Shown: positions 36,545 through 45,168 of the stretch, one piece after another | Numbering within the stretch: position 1 is the first letter of the stretch | Layout: each line of letters begins with the position of its first letter | Assembly (NCBI GenBank): GCA_003553565.1 | Contig: PWER01000101.1 | Coordinates: 1 to 64,000, forward strand | Origin: Nitriliruptoria bacterium | GTDB lineage: Bacteria > Actinomycetota > Nitriliruptoria > Euzebyales > Egibacteraceae | Length of the DNA: 64,000 bases | Direction: 5' to 3' | Made by a program: the position numbers and the translations under genes | Notes under the pieces: model-generated | The model's input: the letters and a program-made list of their open reading frames with translations, nothing else | What the model was told of the DNA's origin: nothing | Databases searched by the model: none

Positions 36545-37189
36545 TCACTCCTCCACGGGAGCGAAGCGCGCAGCGTGCTCCTGACCGGTCAGGGCCAGCA
36601 CCGCCTCGGTCAGCGCCTGGGTGAAGCGGCGGCGCGCCGCCGGCACGTCGCGGGGCGGGGACAGCGGTGACCCGAAGCGCACGGTGATCGTCGCTGGCGC
36701 GGGTCGGGTCAGCGCCGGTCGCGCGCCGCGCGGCCACCAGGCGGGGGTGCCGGTGATGCCCACGGGGACCACCGGCGCGGCCGCGGCAGCGGCCATGCGC
36801 GCCACGCCGCTGCGGAAGGTGTGCAGCCGCCCATCGGGCGAGCGCGTGCCCTCGGGGAACACGGTGATGACCTCGCCGGCAGCCAGCAGCCCGCTGATCC
36901 GCGCCAGCGCAGCGGCGTCACCGGTGCCACGGGCGATCGGCACCATCCCGAAGGCGCGCAGGAACGCGCCCACGGGGCCACCGGCGAGCTCGTCCTTGCC
37001 GAGGTACCAGCTCGGGCGCGGGCTGGCCGAGCCCATGAGCGGGATGTCGGCCTGCGACAGGTGGTTGGGCGCGAGGATCACCGGTCCGGCGCCGGGCACC
37101 CGACCGCGGCCGCACAGGGTGACGCGCAGCCACCGCAGCACGGCCCGCCCGGCGGTGGCGTGCGCGAGGACCAGACGCGGCGGCGGCAT
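36545..37189 (-). CDS. 1-acyl-sn-glycerol-3-phosphate acyltransferase (PlsC family)
   Basis: 214 residues. NHLSQADIP is the catalytic NHx4D motif, LGKDELAGGPVGAFLRAFG follows, and FPEGTRSPDG is the glycerol-phosphate-binding EGT block. It transfers acyl groups to lysophosphatidate in phospholipid synthesis at the membrane. ATG 37189 follows AGGAG by seven bases. It lies 23 bp after fabG in the fab unit, matching its supply of acyl-ACP. Confidence 0.9.
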   Translation of the reverse strand: MPPPRLVLAHATAGRAVLRWLRVTLCGRGRVPGAGPVILAPNHLSQADIPLMGSASPRPSWYLGKDELAGGPVGAFLRAFGMVPIARGTGDAAALARISGLLAAGEVITVFPEGTRSPDGRLHTFRSGVARMAAAAAAPVVPVGITGTPAWWPRGARPALTRPAPATITVRFGSPLSPPRDVPAARRRFTQALTEAVLALTGQEHAARFAPVEE

Positions 37190-37212
37190 CGGCGCTCCTG
37201 CCTGCGGCAGCC

Positions 37213-37941
37213 TTACGCGAACAGGCCGCCGTCGACCTGCAGGACGGCACCGTTGACGTAGCTGGCCTCCTGCGAGGCGAGGAAGGCGATGACGGCTGCG
37301 ACCTCGTCGGGCTCGCCCACGCGACCGATGGGGATCTGGTCGCGCACCGCCTCGAGATCCACATGCGAGGTCATGGTCGTGGCCACGAAGCCCGGTGCCA
37401 CCGCGTTGACGGTGATGCCGCGCTTGCCGACCTCGCGGGCCAGCGCCTTGGTCATGCCGAGCACGCCCGCCTTGCCGGCGGCGTAGGCGGTCTGCCCCGC
37501 GTTGCCGTGCAGGCCGATGACGCTGCTGACGTTGATGATGCGGCCGTGGCGCGCGCGCAGCATGCCGCGCAGCGCGGCTCGGGAGAGCTGGAACGCCGCG
37601 GTCACGTTCACGTCGAGGCTGGCGGCGAAGTCGTCGTCGTCCAGCGACAGGGCCAGGCCGTCGGGGCTGTGCCCCGCGTTGTTGACCAGCACCGCCAGCC
37701 CGCCGACCTCGTCGATGGCGGTGCGCAGCGGGGCCAGGTCGCCGCGGAGGTCCGCGCCGACCGGCCGGGCCTCGACCGCGTGCGCCCGGCACGCCTCGGC
37801 GGTGCGCTCGGCGCCCTCGGCGTCACCGCCGTAGCCGATCAGCACCGGGTGACCGGCCGCCGCCAGCCGCACCGCGGTGGCAGCGCCGATCCCCTTCGAC
37901 GCACCGGTGACCAGTGCCCAGCGCGATCCTTGCTGTGCCAT
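37213..37941 (-). CDS. fabG: 3-oxoacyl-[ACP] reductase
   Basis: 242 residues. It reduces beta-ketoacyl-ACP with NADPH in fatty-acid elongation. Short-chain dehydrogenase motifs: TGASKGIG (12-19) for cofactor, NNAG (87-90), and the catalytic triad S140, Y153, K157 in the YAAGK block. The C-terminus SYVNGAVLQVDGG is typical. ATG 37941 has GGGAGGG upstream. 42 bp separate it from fabD. Confidence 0.93.
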   Translation of the reverse strand: MAQQGSRWALVTGASKGIGAATAVRLAAAGHPVLIGYGGDAEGAERTAEACRAHAVEARPVGADLRGDLAPLRTAIDEVGGLAVLVNNAGHSPDGLALSLDDDDFAASLDVNVTAAFQLSRAALRGMLRARHGRIINVSSVIGLHGNAGQTAYAAGKAGVLGMTKALAREVGKRGITVNAVAPGFVATTMTSHVDLEAVRDQIPIGRVGEPDEVAAVIAFLASQEASYVNGAVLQVDGGLFA

Positions 37942-37983
37942 GGAGCCCTCCCTCGAGTCGGTTCGGCGACTCGGCGCGACGCG

Positions 37984-38874
37984 TCAGCCTGGCAGGTCTT
38001 GCGGAGCGGTCACGGCGACCCGCTCCAGCTCGGGACGGATCCGCTTGACCATCCCCGACAGCGGCGAGGAGGCGCCCAGCTCCACGACGCGGTCGATGCC
38101 CTCGGCAGCGAGCCGCTCGACGGTCTCGCGCCAGCGCACCGGCGCGGTGACCTGCCGGGCGAGCCGGTCGGGCCAGCCCTGCGCCTCGGCGTGCGGCGCC
38201 GCGTCCACGTTGGCCACCACCGGCGGTGCAGCCTCGGCGAAGGCGGTGGCCTCCAGCGCGGCGCGCAGCGGCGGCACGGCCGGCTCCATGTGGGGGCTGT
38301 GGTAGGCGGCACCCACGTCGAGGTCGCGCACCTTGGCCTGCCCGCCCAGCGTCGTGCGCAGCGCCTCCAGCGCGCCAGCGGAGCCAGCGACCACGACCTG
38401 GCCGGGCGCGTTGTCGTTGGCGATGTGCGCCCCTGCGGCCTCGGCCGCCTCACCGATGACGTCCAGGTCACCGCCCAGCACCGCCACCAGCGAGCCCGGC
38501 CGCTGCGCCGCGGCGGCCTCGGTGGCGCGGGCGCGCACGTCCACCAGCGTCAGCGCGTCGGCGAACGACAGCGCCCCGGCGACCACCAGGGCGACGTACT
38601 CGCCGAGCGAGTGGCCGGCCACCAGGGCCGGTCGCTGCCCGGTGGCCTCGGCCCACGCCTGCGCGAGCACCACCTCGTGCACGAACAGCGCCCGCTGGCA
38701 GGCGGCGGGTGCGCGCAGCTCGTCGGCGTCGGCCTCGAGGCCCAGGCGCGTCACGTCGGCGCCGAGGATGGCGTCGGCCTCGCCCCAGCACGCGAAGGCG
38801 GGGTGGTCGCGCCACGGCCGTGCCATGCCGGGACGCTGGCTGCCCTGTCCCGGGAACACCCATGCGCTGCCCAT
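37984..38874 (-). CDS. fabD: Malonyl-CoA:ACP transacylase
   Basis: 296 residues. It moves malonyl from CoA to acyl carrier protein. FPGQGSQRPGM at the N-terminus, catalytic S89 in AGHSLGEY, the Arg of VDVRARATEAAA and the His of AAYHSPHMEP are present. ATG 38874 is preceded by GGAGC at the end of fabF. No acyl carrier protein gene follows it, unlike most actinobacterial fab clusters. Confidence 0.94.
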   Translation of the reverse strand: MGSAWVFPGQGSQRPGMARPWRDHPAFACWGEADAILGADVTRLGLEADADELRAPAACQRALFVHEVVLAQAWAEATGQRPALVAGHSLGEYVALVVAGALSFADALTLVDVRARATEAAAAQRPGSLVAVLGGDLDVIGEAAEAAGAHIANDNAPGQVVVAGSAGALEALRTTLGGQAKVRDLDVGAAYHSPHMEPAVPPLRAALEATAFAEAAPPVVANVDAAPHAEAQGWPDRLARQVTAPVRWRETVERLAAEGIDRVVELGASSPLSGMVKRIRPELERVAVTAPQDLPG

Positions 38875-38879
38875 GGCGA

Positions 38880-40181
38880 TCAGCTCCGGGCTCGGAAGGC
38901 GAGGACGCCGTTGTGCCCGCCGAAGCCGAACGACTCCGAGAGAGCGGCGCGCAGCTCGCGCCGCCGGGGGGCACCGGTGACCACGTCGACCGGGCAGTCG
39001 GGGTCCTGCTCGTCGAGGTTGAGGGTGGGCGGGATGAGCCCGTCGGTGAGCGCGCGCACGGTGGCCACGGCCTCGACGCCGCCGGCGGCGCCCAGCAGGT
39101 GGCCGATCGCCGACTTGGTGGACGACAGGGCGAGGTCGTCGGCGTGGTCGCCGAAGACCCGCCGCAGCGCCGCGGCCTCGGAGGGGTCGTTGGTCGGCGT
39201 GGACGTGCCGTGGGCGTTGACGTGGCCGATGTCGCCGGGGGACAGCTCGGCGTCGGCCAGGCACAGCTCCAGCGCCCGCGAGGCGCCATCGCCCTCGGGG
39301 TGCGGCGAGGTCGGGTGGTGCGCGTCGTTGGAGGCGCCGTAGCCCGACAGCAGGGCCAGCGGCTCGGCGCCGCGCGCTCGGGCGTGCTCGAGCGTCTCGA
39401 GCACCAGCATCCCGGCGCCCTCCCCGGCCACGAAGCCGTCACGACCCACGGCGAACGGGCGGCTGGCCGTCGCCGGATCGTCGTTGCGCTTGCTCATCGC
39501 ACCGGCAGCGCCGAAACCGGCCAGCGACAGCGGGTTGACCGCCGCCTCGGCCCCGCCGGCCACGACCACGTCGGCGCGGCCGGCGCGCAGCATGTCCAGC
39601 GCGGCCCCGATCCCGTCGGTGCCCGAGGCGCAGGCACTGACCACCGACCACGACTGCGCCTGCAGGCCGTGGCGGATGGCGATCTGGCCGCCGGCCATGT
39701 TCAGGGGCAGGGCGATCGCCATGAACGGACGCACCTTCGAGGGGCCATCGGCGAGCTGGCGCTCGTACTGGTCGGTCATCTCGTTGATGCCGCCGATGCC
39801 CGAGGCGCACAGCACCCCCACGCGGGTCGGATCGACGCCCTCGACCAGCGGCACCCTGACGCCGTCCCCCTCGACCACCAGACCGGCCTGCGCGAGCGCC
39901 TCGTGCGCGGCGATCAGCCCGTACTGCGCGAACGGGTCGAGCTGGCGCACGACCTTGCGCGGCAGGTGCGCCTGCGGGTCGAAGTCGCTGATCTCACAGG
40001 CGATCTGGCAGGGGTAGCCGGTCGGGTCGAACTTCGTGACCCGGCCTGCGGTCTGCCGACTGGCGCACCAGCCGTTCCAGAACGCCTCGACCCCCACCCC
40101 GTAGGGCGTGACCGCACCGATGCCGGTGACCGCTACATCGCGGTCCCGGCGCGACGACCCGCGCTCGACGTGCGCAGCCAT
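38880..40181 (-). CDS. fabF: 3-oxoacyl-[ACP] synthase II
   Basis: 433 residues. It condenses acyl-ACP with malonyl-ACP. The catalytic Cys184 is in VVSACASGTDG, the two histidines in VNAHGTSTPTND and SAIGHLLGAAGG, and the lysine in SSTKSAIG. A 13-residue charged leader (MAAHVERGSSRRD) precedes the thiolase fold. ATG 40181 follows GAGAGG, with TAGGCT (40216-40211, minus) as -10. First gene of the fabF-fabD-fabG-plsC unit. Confidence 0.95.
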   Translation of the reverse strand: MAAHVERGSSRRDRDVAVTGIGAVTPYGVGVEAFWNGWCASRQTAGRVTKFDPTGYPCQIACEISDFDPQAHLPRKVVRQLDPFAQYGLIAAHEALAQAGLVVEGDGVRVPLVEGVDPTRVGVLCASGIGGINEMTDQYERQLADGPSKVRPFMAIALPLNMAGGQIAIRHGLQAQSWSVVSACASGTDGIGAALDMLRAGRADVVVAGGAEAAVNPLSLAGFGAAGAMSKRNDDPATASRPFAVGRDGFVAGEGAGMLVLETLEHARARGAEPLALLSGYGASNDAHHPTSPHPEGDGASRALELCLADAELSPGDIGHVNAHGTSTPTNDPSEAAALRRVFGDHADDLALSSTKSAIGHLLGAAGGVEAVATVRALTDGLIPPTLNLDEQDPDCPVDVVTGAPRRRELRAALSESFGFGGHNGVLAFRARS

Positions 40182-40247
40182 GACCTATCCTCTCCCTCGG
40201 CCGAGCGCACAGCCTAGACGCGAGCACCAGACCCACAGGAGGACCCG

Positions 40248-41159
40248 CTGACTGCTCCGGGCATAGTCCTCGAGGAGCTGACCAAGCGCTACGCCGGCGT
40301 GCCGGTCGTCGATCGGGTGTCGCTGCGCGTGGACGCTGGCGAGATCGTGGCGCTGCTCGGGGTCAACGGCGCCGGCAAGACCACGCTGCTGGAGACCGCT
40401 GTGGGCCTGCGCTCGCCGGACGGCGGCGCGGTGCGGATCACCGGGCTCAACCCGCAGCGCCAGCCGCACCGGGTCGGCTCGGTGTGCGGCGTGGCACTGC
40501 AGGACGGTGGCGTGTGGCAGGCGACCACGCCGCGGGAGGCGCTGACGCTCCACGCCCAGCTCTACGACGATCCCTGGGAGGTGGAGGAGCTGCTGGCCGA
40601 GCTGGGGCTCACCGACGCCGCCGGCACCCGGGTGCGCCAGCTCTCGGGCGGGCAGCGTCGCCGTCTCGGAGTGGCGCTGGCGCTCGTCGGGCGCCCGTCG
40701 GTGCTGGTGCTCGACGAGCCCACGAGCTCGCTGGACCTCCCGGCCCGCGAGCGGCTGTGGGCGGTGCTGCGCCGCTGGCGCGCCGCGGGCGCGGCGGTGC
40801 TGCTGTCCACCCACCTGCGCGAGGAGGCCGAGCAGCTCGCCGACCGCGTCGCGCTGCTCCACCAGGGCCGCCTGGCCGCGTGCGACCGACCCGCCGCGCT
40901 GGCCGCCCAGGCCGGCCCACGCCTGGAGGTGCGCTACAGCGGCGAGGTGGACGCCTCTCCGCTCGGCGGGGACCTGGGGCTGCCCGTGGAGGTCCTCGAG
41001 GGGGGCTGGCTGCGCATCGCGGCCGGCGGTGAGGCGATCCCCTCGGTGACCGCCTGGCTCGACCGCCACGGAGCGGTGGTCGAGTCGGTGCGCACCAGCG
41101 GGCTCGCCGAGGTGATGAGCGAGCTCGATGCCGCGTCGGTGCGGGAGCAGGGGCGATGA
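40248..41159 (+). CDS. ABC transporter ATP-binding protein, probable CTG start
   Basis: 303 residues when started at CTG 40248. The first ATG/GTG/TTG in frame is GTG 40299, which would cut away the first beta-strand (IVLEELTKRYAG) that every ABC ATPase has. AGGAGG lies exactly five bases before the CTG. Walker A GVNGAGKTT, signature LSGGQRRRLG, Walker B VLVLDEPTSSLD and switch STH are intact. It pairs with the permease that overlaps its stop (ATGA). The neighbourhood beside ctaB matches the actinobacterial ABC/ctaB/tkt locus. Substrate unknown. Confidence 0.87.
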   Translation: MTAPGIVLEELTKRYAGVPVVDRVSLRVDAGEIVALLGVNGAGKTTLLETAVGLRSPDGGAVRITGLNPQRQPHRVGSVCGVALQDGGVWQATTPREALTLHAQLYDDPWEVEELLAELGLTDAAGTRVRQLSGGQRRRLGVALALVGRPSVLVLDEPTSSLDLPARERLWAVLRRWRAAGAAVLLSTHLREEAEQLADRVALLHQGRLAACDRPAALAAQAGPRLEVRYSGEVDASPLGGDLGLPVEVLEGGWLRIAAGGEAIPSVTAWLDRHGAVVESVRTSGLAEVMSELDAASVREQGR

Positions 41160-41971
41160 GCACAGACCACGAAGCGCCGCCACCCGGTCCGCTGGCCGCG
41201 GATCCCGAGGCGCGCGCCGCGGCTGCGTCGCGGCGCGCCCGCGCGATCACCCGCGTGCAGCTGCGCCTGCTGATGCGCAACGGCGAGAACCTCCTCGTCG
41301 CCTTCGGCCTGCCGCTCGGGCTGCTGCTGCTGCTGGCCCTGACCGACACCGGGCTCGGGGTCGCTGACGGGCCCGCACCGGCCGTCGCGGCCGCGGCCAC
41401 CGCGAGCGTGCTGGCCTCGGGGCTGGTGGCGCTGCCGATCGTGACCGCGTTCGAGCGCGACGCGCTGGCCCTGAAGCGGCTGGGCGCCTCGCCGCTGCGC
41501 GGCGGCGAGCTCGTGGCCGGCAAGCTCACCGCGTTCGCGGTGCTGCTGGCTGGGCAGCTCCTGGCCGTGGGGCTGGTGGGCCTGGCGGTGGGCTGGCGGC
41601 CCCCGGCCTCGCCGGTGGCGCTGACGCTCGCACTGGTCGTGATCGTGGCCGGAGCGGCAGCATGCAGCGGCGCCGGGCTGGCGCTGGCCGGGCGGTTGCC
41701 GGCGATGCGGACCCTGGCGGTCACCAACGCCACGTTCGCGCTGCTGCTGGCCACCAGCGGGCTCGTGGTGGCCCTCGAGGCGCTGCCGGGTGCGCTGGCC
41801 GCCCTCGTCGGGCTGCTGCCGGCGGCGCCGCTGCTGGCGGTCCTGTCGGCGCTGCTCGACCCCGCACAGGGCCTGGCGGCGGTCTCCCTTGGCAGCCTCG
41901 GCGTGCTGGCGGCGTGGGCGGTGGTGGCCCCCGTGGTCGCGGTGCGCCTGTTCCGCTGGTGGGACGAGTAG
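41156..41971 (+). CDS. ABC-2 type transporter permease
   Basis: 271 residues with about six hydrophobic segments and a 40-residue cytoplasmic N-terminus. Typical ABC-2 features are the RVQLRLLMRNGENLLVAFGLP entry helix and ALKRLGASPLRGGELVAGKL, an intracellular coupling element seen in drug/lipid exporters. It overlaps the ATPase by 4 bp. It converges on ctaB, 24 bp away, with no hairpin noticed between them. Confidence 0.85.
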   Translation: MSTDHEAPPPGPLAADPEARAAAASRRARAITRVQLRLLMRNGENLLVAFGLPLGLLLLLALTDTGLGVADGPAPAVAAAATASVLASGLVALPIVTAFERDALALKRLGASPLRGGELVAGKLTAFAVLLAGQLLAVGLVGLAVGWRPPASPVALTLALVVIVAGAAACSGAGLALAGRLPAMRTLAVTNATFALLLATSGLVVALEALPGALAALVGLLPAAPLLAVLSALLDPAQGLAAVSLGSLGVLAAWAVVAPVVAVRLFRWWDE

Positions 41972-41995
41972 CGCGCAGCGGTTGCGCTGGCGGCG

Positions 41996-42892
41996 CTAGA
42001 CGAGCACCAGCGCGTCCACCGCGATCGCGACGAACAGCAGCGCGAGGTAGTGGATCGATCGCTTGAACACGAGCATGGCGCGGTCCACGTCCGGCGCCCG
42101 GAACAGCGACCACGCCGCGGCCAGGAACCACCAGCCGAGCAGCAGCGCGGCGACCAGGTAGATGAGCCCCATCTGCGCCACGGCGCCGAACATCAGCGTC
42201 ACCGACACCAGCAGGACCCCGTAGAGGAGGATCTGGCGCGCGGTCTCGCGGGACCCCACCACCACCGGCAGCATCGGCACCCCGGCGCGCCGGTAGTCCT
42301 CCTCGTAGCGCAGCGCGAGGGCCCAGAAGTGCGGCGGCGTCCAGACGAACACGATCGCGAACAGCAGCAGGGCGGCCAGCCCGAGGTCTCCGGTGACCGC
42401 GGCCCAGCCGATGAGCACGGGCATGCACCCCGCGGCGCCGCCGATGACGATGTTCTGGGTGGTGCGCCGCTTCAGGCCCAGGGTGTAGACCACCACGTAG
42501 AAGAAGATCGCGAAGGCGGTGAGCCCGGCCGCGAGCGCGTTGACGAGCACCGCCATCCCCACCACCGAGACCACGGCCAGGATCGCGGCGAAGCGCACCG
42601 CCTGCGTGCGCGTCAACCGGCCGTCGGCCATCGGGCGCGAGCTCGTGCGCTCCATGATCGCGTCGATGTCGTGCTCGACCGCGCTGTTGAAGGCGTTGGC
42701 CGCCCCCGCCGCGAGCGCGCCGCCGACCACGGTGGCCGCCACCAGGCCCACGCCCGGCCACTGACGCTCGGCCACCACCATCGCCGGCACCGTGGTGATG
42801 AGCAGCAGCTCGATGATCCGCGGCTTGGTCAGCGCGACGTAGGCCGCAACGCGCTCGCGCACGGTCATGGGACTGGCGGCCACGGCTGTCAT
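41996..42892 (-). CDS. ctaB: Protoheme IX farnesyltransferase (heme O synthase)
   Basis: 298 residues with about nine membrane helices. A UbiA-type prenyltransferase that adds a farnesyl group to heme B for cytochrome oxidase. ALTKPRIIELLLIT starts it. AFNSAVEHDIDAIMERTSSRP is the Asp-rich prenyl-diphosphate site. YTLGLKRRTTQNIVIGG and WTPPHFWALAL are family blocks. ATG 42892 follows GAGGAG, and an upstream extension to 43015 was rejected. ctaA, which often sits beside it, is not in the window. Confidence 0.94.
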   Translation of the reverse strand: MTAVAASPMTVRERVAAYVALTKPRIIELLLITTVPAMVVAERQWPGVGLVAATVVGGALAAGAANAFNSAVEHDIDAIMERTSSRPMADGRLTRTQAVRFAAILAVVSVVGMAVLVNALAAGLTAFAIFFYVVVYTLGLKRRTTQNIVIGGAAGCMPVLIGWAAVTGDLGLAALLLFAIVFVWTPPHFWALALRYEEDYRRAGVPMLPVVVGSRETARQILLYGVLLVSVTLMFGAVAQMGLIYLVAALLLGWWFLAAAWSLFRAPDVDRAMLVFKRSIHYLALLFVAIAVDALVLV

Positions 42893-42936
42893 CCGAGCTC
42901 CTCGCGCATCACGGCGGGCACGCGTGCGCGTGGAGC

Positions 42937-42942
42937 AGTGTA
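42937..42942 (-). promoter_or_regulatory. -10 box TACACT for ctaB
   Basis: TACACT on the minus strand, 44 bp before ATG 42892, in the 249-bp divergent region shared with tkt. Confidence 0.45.
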
Positions 42943-43031
42943 GGCCCTCACAGCGTCGCGCCCACCGGTGTGGCGGCCTGCGTGCCCCTGCCGCGGCGCA
43001 CGAGGTCGGGCGCACGGCGCCGCCCAGCCTC

Positions 43032-43037
43032 TACCAT
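43032..43037 (+). promoter_or_regulatory. -10 box TACCAT for tkt
   Basis: TACCAT lies 104 bp before GTG 43142, leaving a leader of roughly 95 nt that is GC-rich but shows no riboswitch I recognise. Confidence 0.4.
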
Positions 43038-43141
43038 TGGCCCCGCCGCCCCGGCCGGCGTCGCGACCGCGGGTGCGGCATCGGAGCCGGCGCACCGCTC
43101 GCGGCCGGCGGCGCCGCGAGCCCGACGAGAAGGCGATCCCT

Positions 43142-45121
43142 GTGAGCCACGACCTCGACCAGCTGGCGGTCAACACGATCCGCACGCTGACGATGGACGC
43201 CGTCGAGGCCGCCAAGAGCGGCCATCCGGGCACGCCCATGGCGCTCGCGCCGCTGGGCTATGTGCTGTTCACGCGCCACCTCGTGCACGACCCGACCCGG
43301 CCCGACTGGGCCGACCGGGACCGCTTCATCCTCAGCGCGGGCCACGCGTCGATGCTGCAGTACGCGCTCGCCCATCTGACCGGCTACGACGTGCCACTGG
43401 AGGAGATCCGGCGGTTCCGCCAGCTCGGCTCGCGCACGCCCGGTCACCCCGAGTACCGCATGACCCCCGGGGTGGAGACCACCACGGGCCCGCTCGGCCA
43501 GGGCTTGGGCAACGGCGTGGGGATGGCGCTGGCCGAGCGCATGCTGGCAGCGCGCTTCAATCGCACGGGCCACGAGGTCATCAACCACCGCACCTGGGTG
43601 ATCGCCAGCGACGGCGACATCATGGAGGGCATCTCGGCCGAGGCCTCCAGCCTCGCCGGCCACCTCGGCCTCGACAACCTCGTGGTGTGCTGGGACGACA
43701 ACGGCATCACCATCGACGGGTCGACCGCGCTGGCCTTCACCGGCGAGGACGTGCTGGCCCGCTACGCCGCCTACGGGTGGCGCACCCTCGAGGTCGCCGA
43801 CGCCAACGACCTCGAGGAGATCGACTCGGTGCTCAAGCGCGCCGCGGTCTCCGACGGGCGCCCCACGCTGGTGCGGGTTCCCACCACGATCGCCTACGGC
43901 GCGCCGACCAAGGCGGGAACCGCGTCGGCGCACGGGGCCCCGCTCGGCCCGGGCGAGGTAGAGGGCGCCAAGGCCTACTACGGCTGGGCCGACGACGAGC
44001 CGTTCACCGTTCCTGCCAGCGTGCGCGAGCACGCCGACCAGACCGAGCGCGGCCAGGCCCTGCGCGCCGACTGGGAGCGCCGCTGGGACGCCTACGAGGC
44101 GGCCCACCCCGAGCTGGCTGCGGAGCTGCGCCGACGCCTCGAGGGTCGCCTGCACCCGGAGTGGCGCGAGGCGCTGCCCGCGCCCGAGGGGCCGACTGCC
44201 ACGCGCAAGGCCTCGGGCAAGGTCCTCAACGCGCTCGCCGACGTGATCCCCGAGCTGGTGGGCGGCTCGGCTGACCTGTCGGCGTCCAACGCGGTGCTGT
44301 TCGACCACCACGGGGCGGTGACCCGAGACGACGCCCGGGGGCGCACCATCTACTTCGGGGTGCGCGAGCACGCCAAGGGGGCGATCCTCAACGGGATGCG
44401 CCTGCACGGCGGCTTCCGGCCGTTCGGCGGGACGTTCCTGATCTTCAGCGACTACATGCGCCCGGCCATGCGCCTGGCCGCGATGATGAGCCTGCCGGTC
44501 GTCTACGTGTTCACCCACGACTCTATCGGCCTCGGTGAGGACGGCCCCACCCACCAGCCCTCCGAGCAGCTCGCCGGGCTGCGCAGCGTGCCGAACCTGC
44601 ACGTGCTGCGCCCCGCCGACGCCCGCGAGACCGTCGGGGCGTGGCGCTGCGCCCTCGAGCGCACCGACGGCCCCACCGCGCTGGTGCTGACCCGGCAGAC
44701 GGTGCCCGACGTCGACCACACCGACGCCGACGAGGTCGCGCGCGGCGGCTACGTGATCCGCCCGGCCAACGAGCCCGACGTGGTGCTCGTGGCAACCGGC
44801 AGCGAGCTCGCGATCGCCGACGAGGCCGCCAACCTGCTGGAAGCCGACGACATCGACGTGCGCCTGGTGTCGCTGCCCAGCTGGGAGCTCCTCGACCAGC
44901 AGCCCCGCGCCGACCGCGAGGAGCTGCTGCCCGACGACGTGCCCACCGTCTCGGTCGAGGCGGGGATCCGCTTCGGCTGGGAGCGCTGGGCCGACGCGCA
45001 CGTGGGGATGACGGGCTACGGGGCCTCCGCCCCGTGGGAGGACCTCTACGAGCACTTCGGCATCACCCCCGAGGCCGTGGCCGATCAGGCCCGCCGGCTG
45101 CTGGCCCAGCAGCGGCGCTGA
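43142..45121 (+). CDS. tkt: Transketolase
   Basis: 659 residues. It moves two-carbon units in the pentose-phosphate and ribulose pathways using thiamine diphosphate. AAKSGHPGTPMALAPLGYVL begins the ThDP domain, SDGDIMEGISAEASSLAGH is the GDG...N Mg/ThDP motif, and FTHDSIGLGEDGPTHQPSEQ is the transketolase signature. VREHAKGAILNGM holds the activating Glu. GTG 43142 has GAGAAGG upstream. The longer frame to 42968 is low-complexity. Transaldolase follows 47 bp later. Confidence 0.95.
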   Translation: MSHDLDQLAVNTIRTLTMDAVEAAKSGHPGTPMALAPLGYVLFTRHLVHDPTRPDWADRDRFILSAGHASMLQYALAHLTGYDVPLEEIRRFRQLGSRTPGHPEYRMTPGVETTTGPLGQGLGNGVGMALAERMLAARFNRTGHEVINHRTWVIASDGDIMEGISAEASSLAGHLGLDNLVVCWDDNGITIDGSTALAFTGEDVLARYAAYGWRTLEVADANDLEEIDSVLKRAAVSDGRPTLVRVPTTIAYGAPTKAGTASAHGAPLGPGEVEGAKAYYGWADDEPFTVPASVREHADQTERGQALRADWERRWDAYEAAHPELAAELRRRLEGRLHPEWREALPAPEGPTATRKASGKVLNALADVIPELVGGSADLSASNAVLFDHHGAVTRDDARGRTIYFGVREHAKGAILNGMRLHGGFRPFGGTFLIFSDYMRPAMRLAAMMSLPVVYVFTHDSIGLGEDGPTHQPSEQLAGLRSVPNLHVLRPADARETVGAWRCALERTDGPTALVLTRQTVPDVDHTDADEVARGGYVIRPANEPDVVLVATGSELAIADEAANLLEADDIDVRLVSLPSWELLDQQPRADREELLPDDVPTVSVEAGIRFGWERWADAHVGMTGYGASAPWEDLYEHFGITPEAVADQARRLLAQQRR

Positions 45122-45168
45122 CGCGCCACCGGACCGACAGCACAGCGCACCGAGCGCAAGGAGCCGCC

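Noticed and set aside
40299-41159. Annotating the ABC ATPase from GTG 40299
   Set aside because: This removes the first beta-strand before Walker A. The GTG has no ribosome site, whereas CTG 40248 has AGGAGG.
42893-43141. tRNA, riboswitch or small gene in the largest intergenic region
   Set aside because: I found no cloverleaf, no conserved riboswitch core and no plausible short frame. The divergent -10 boxes explain the space.
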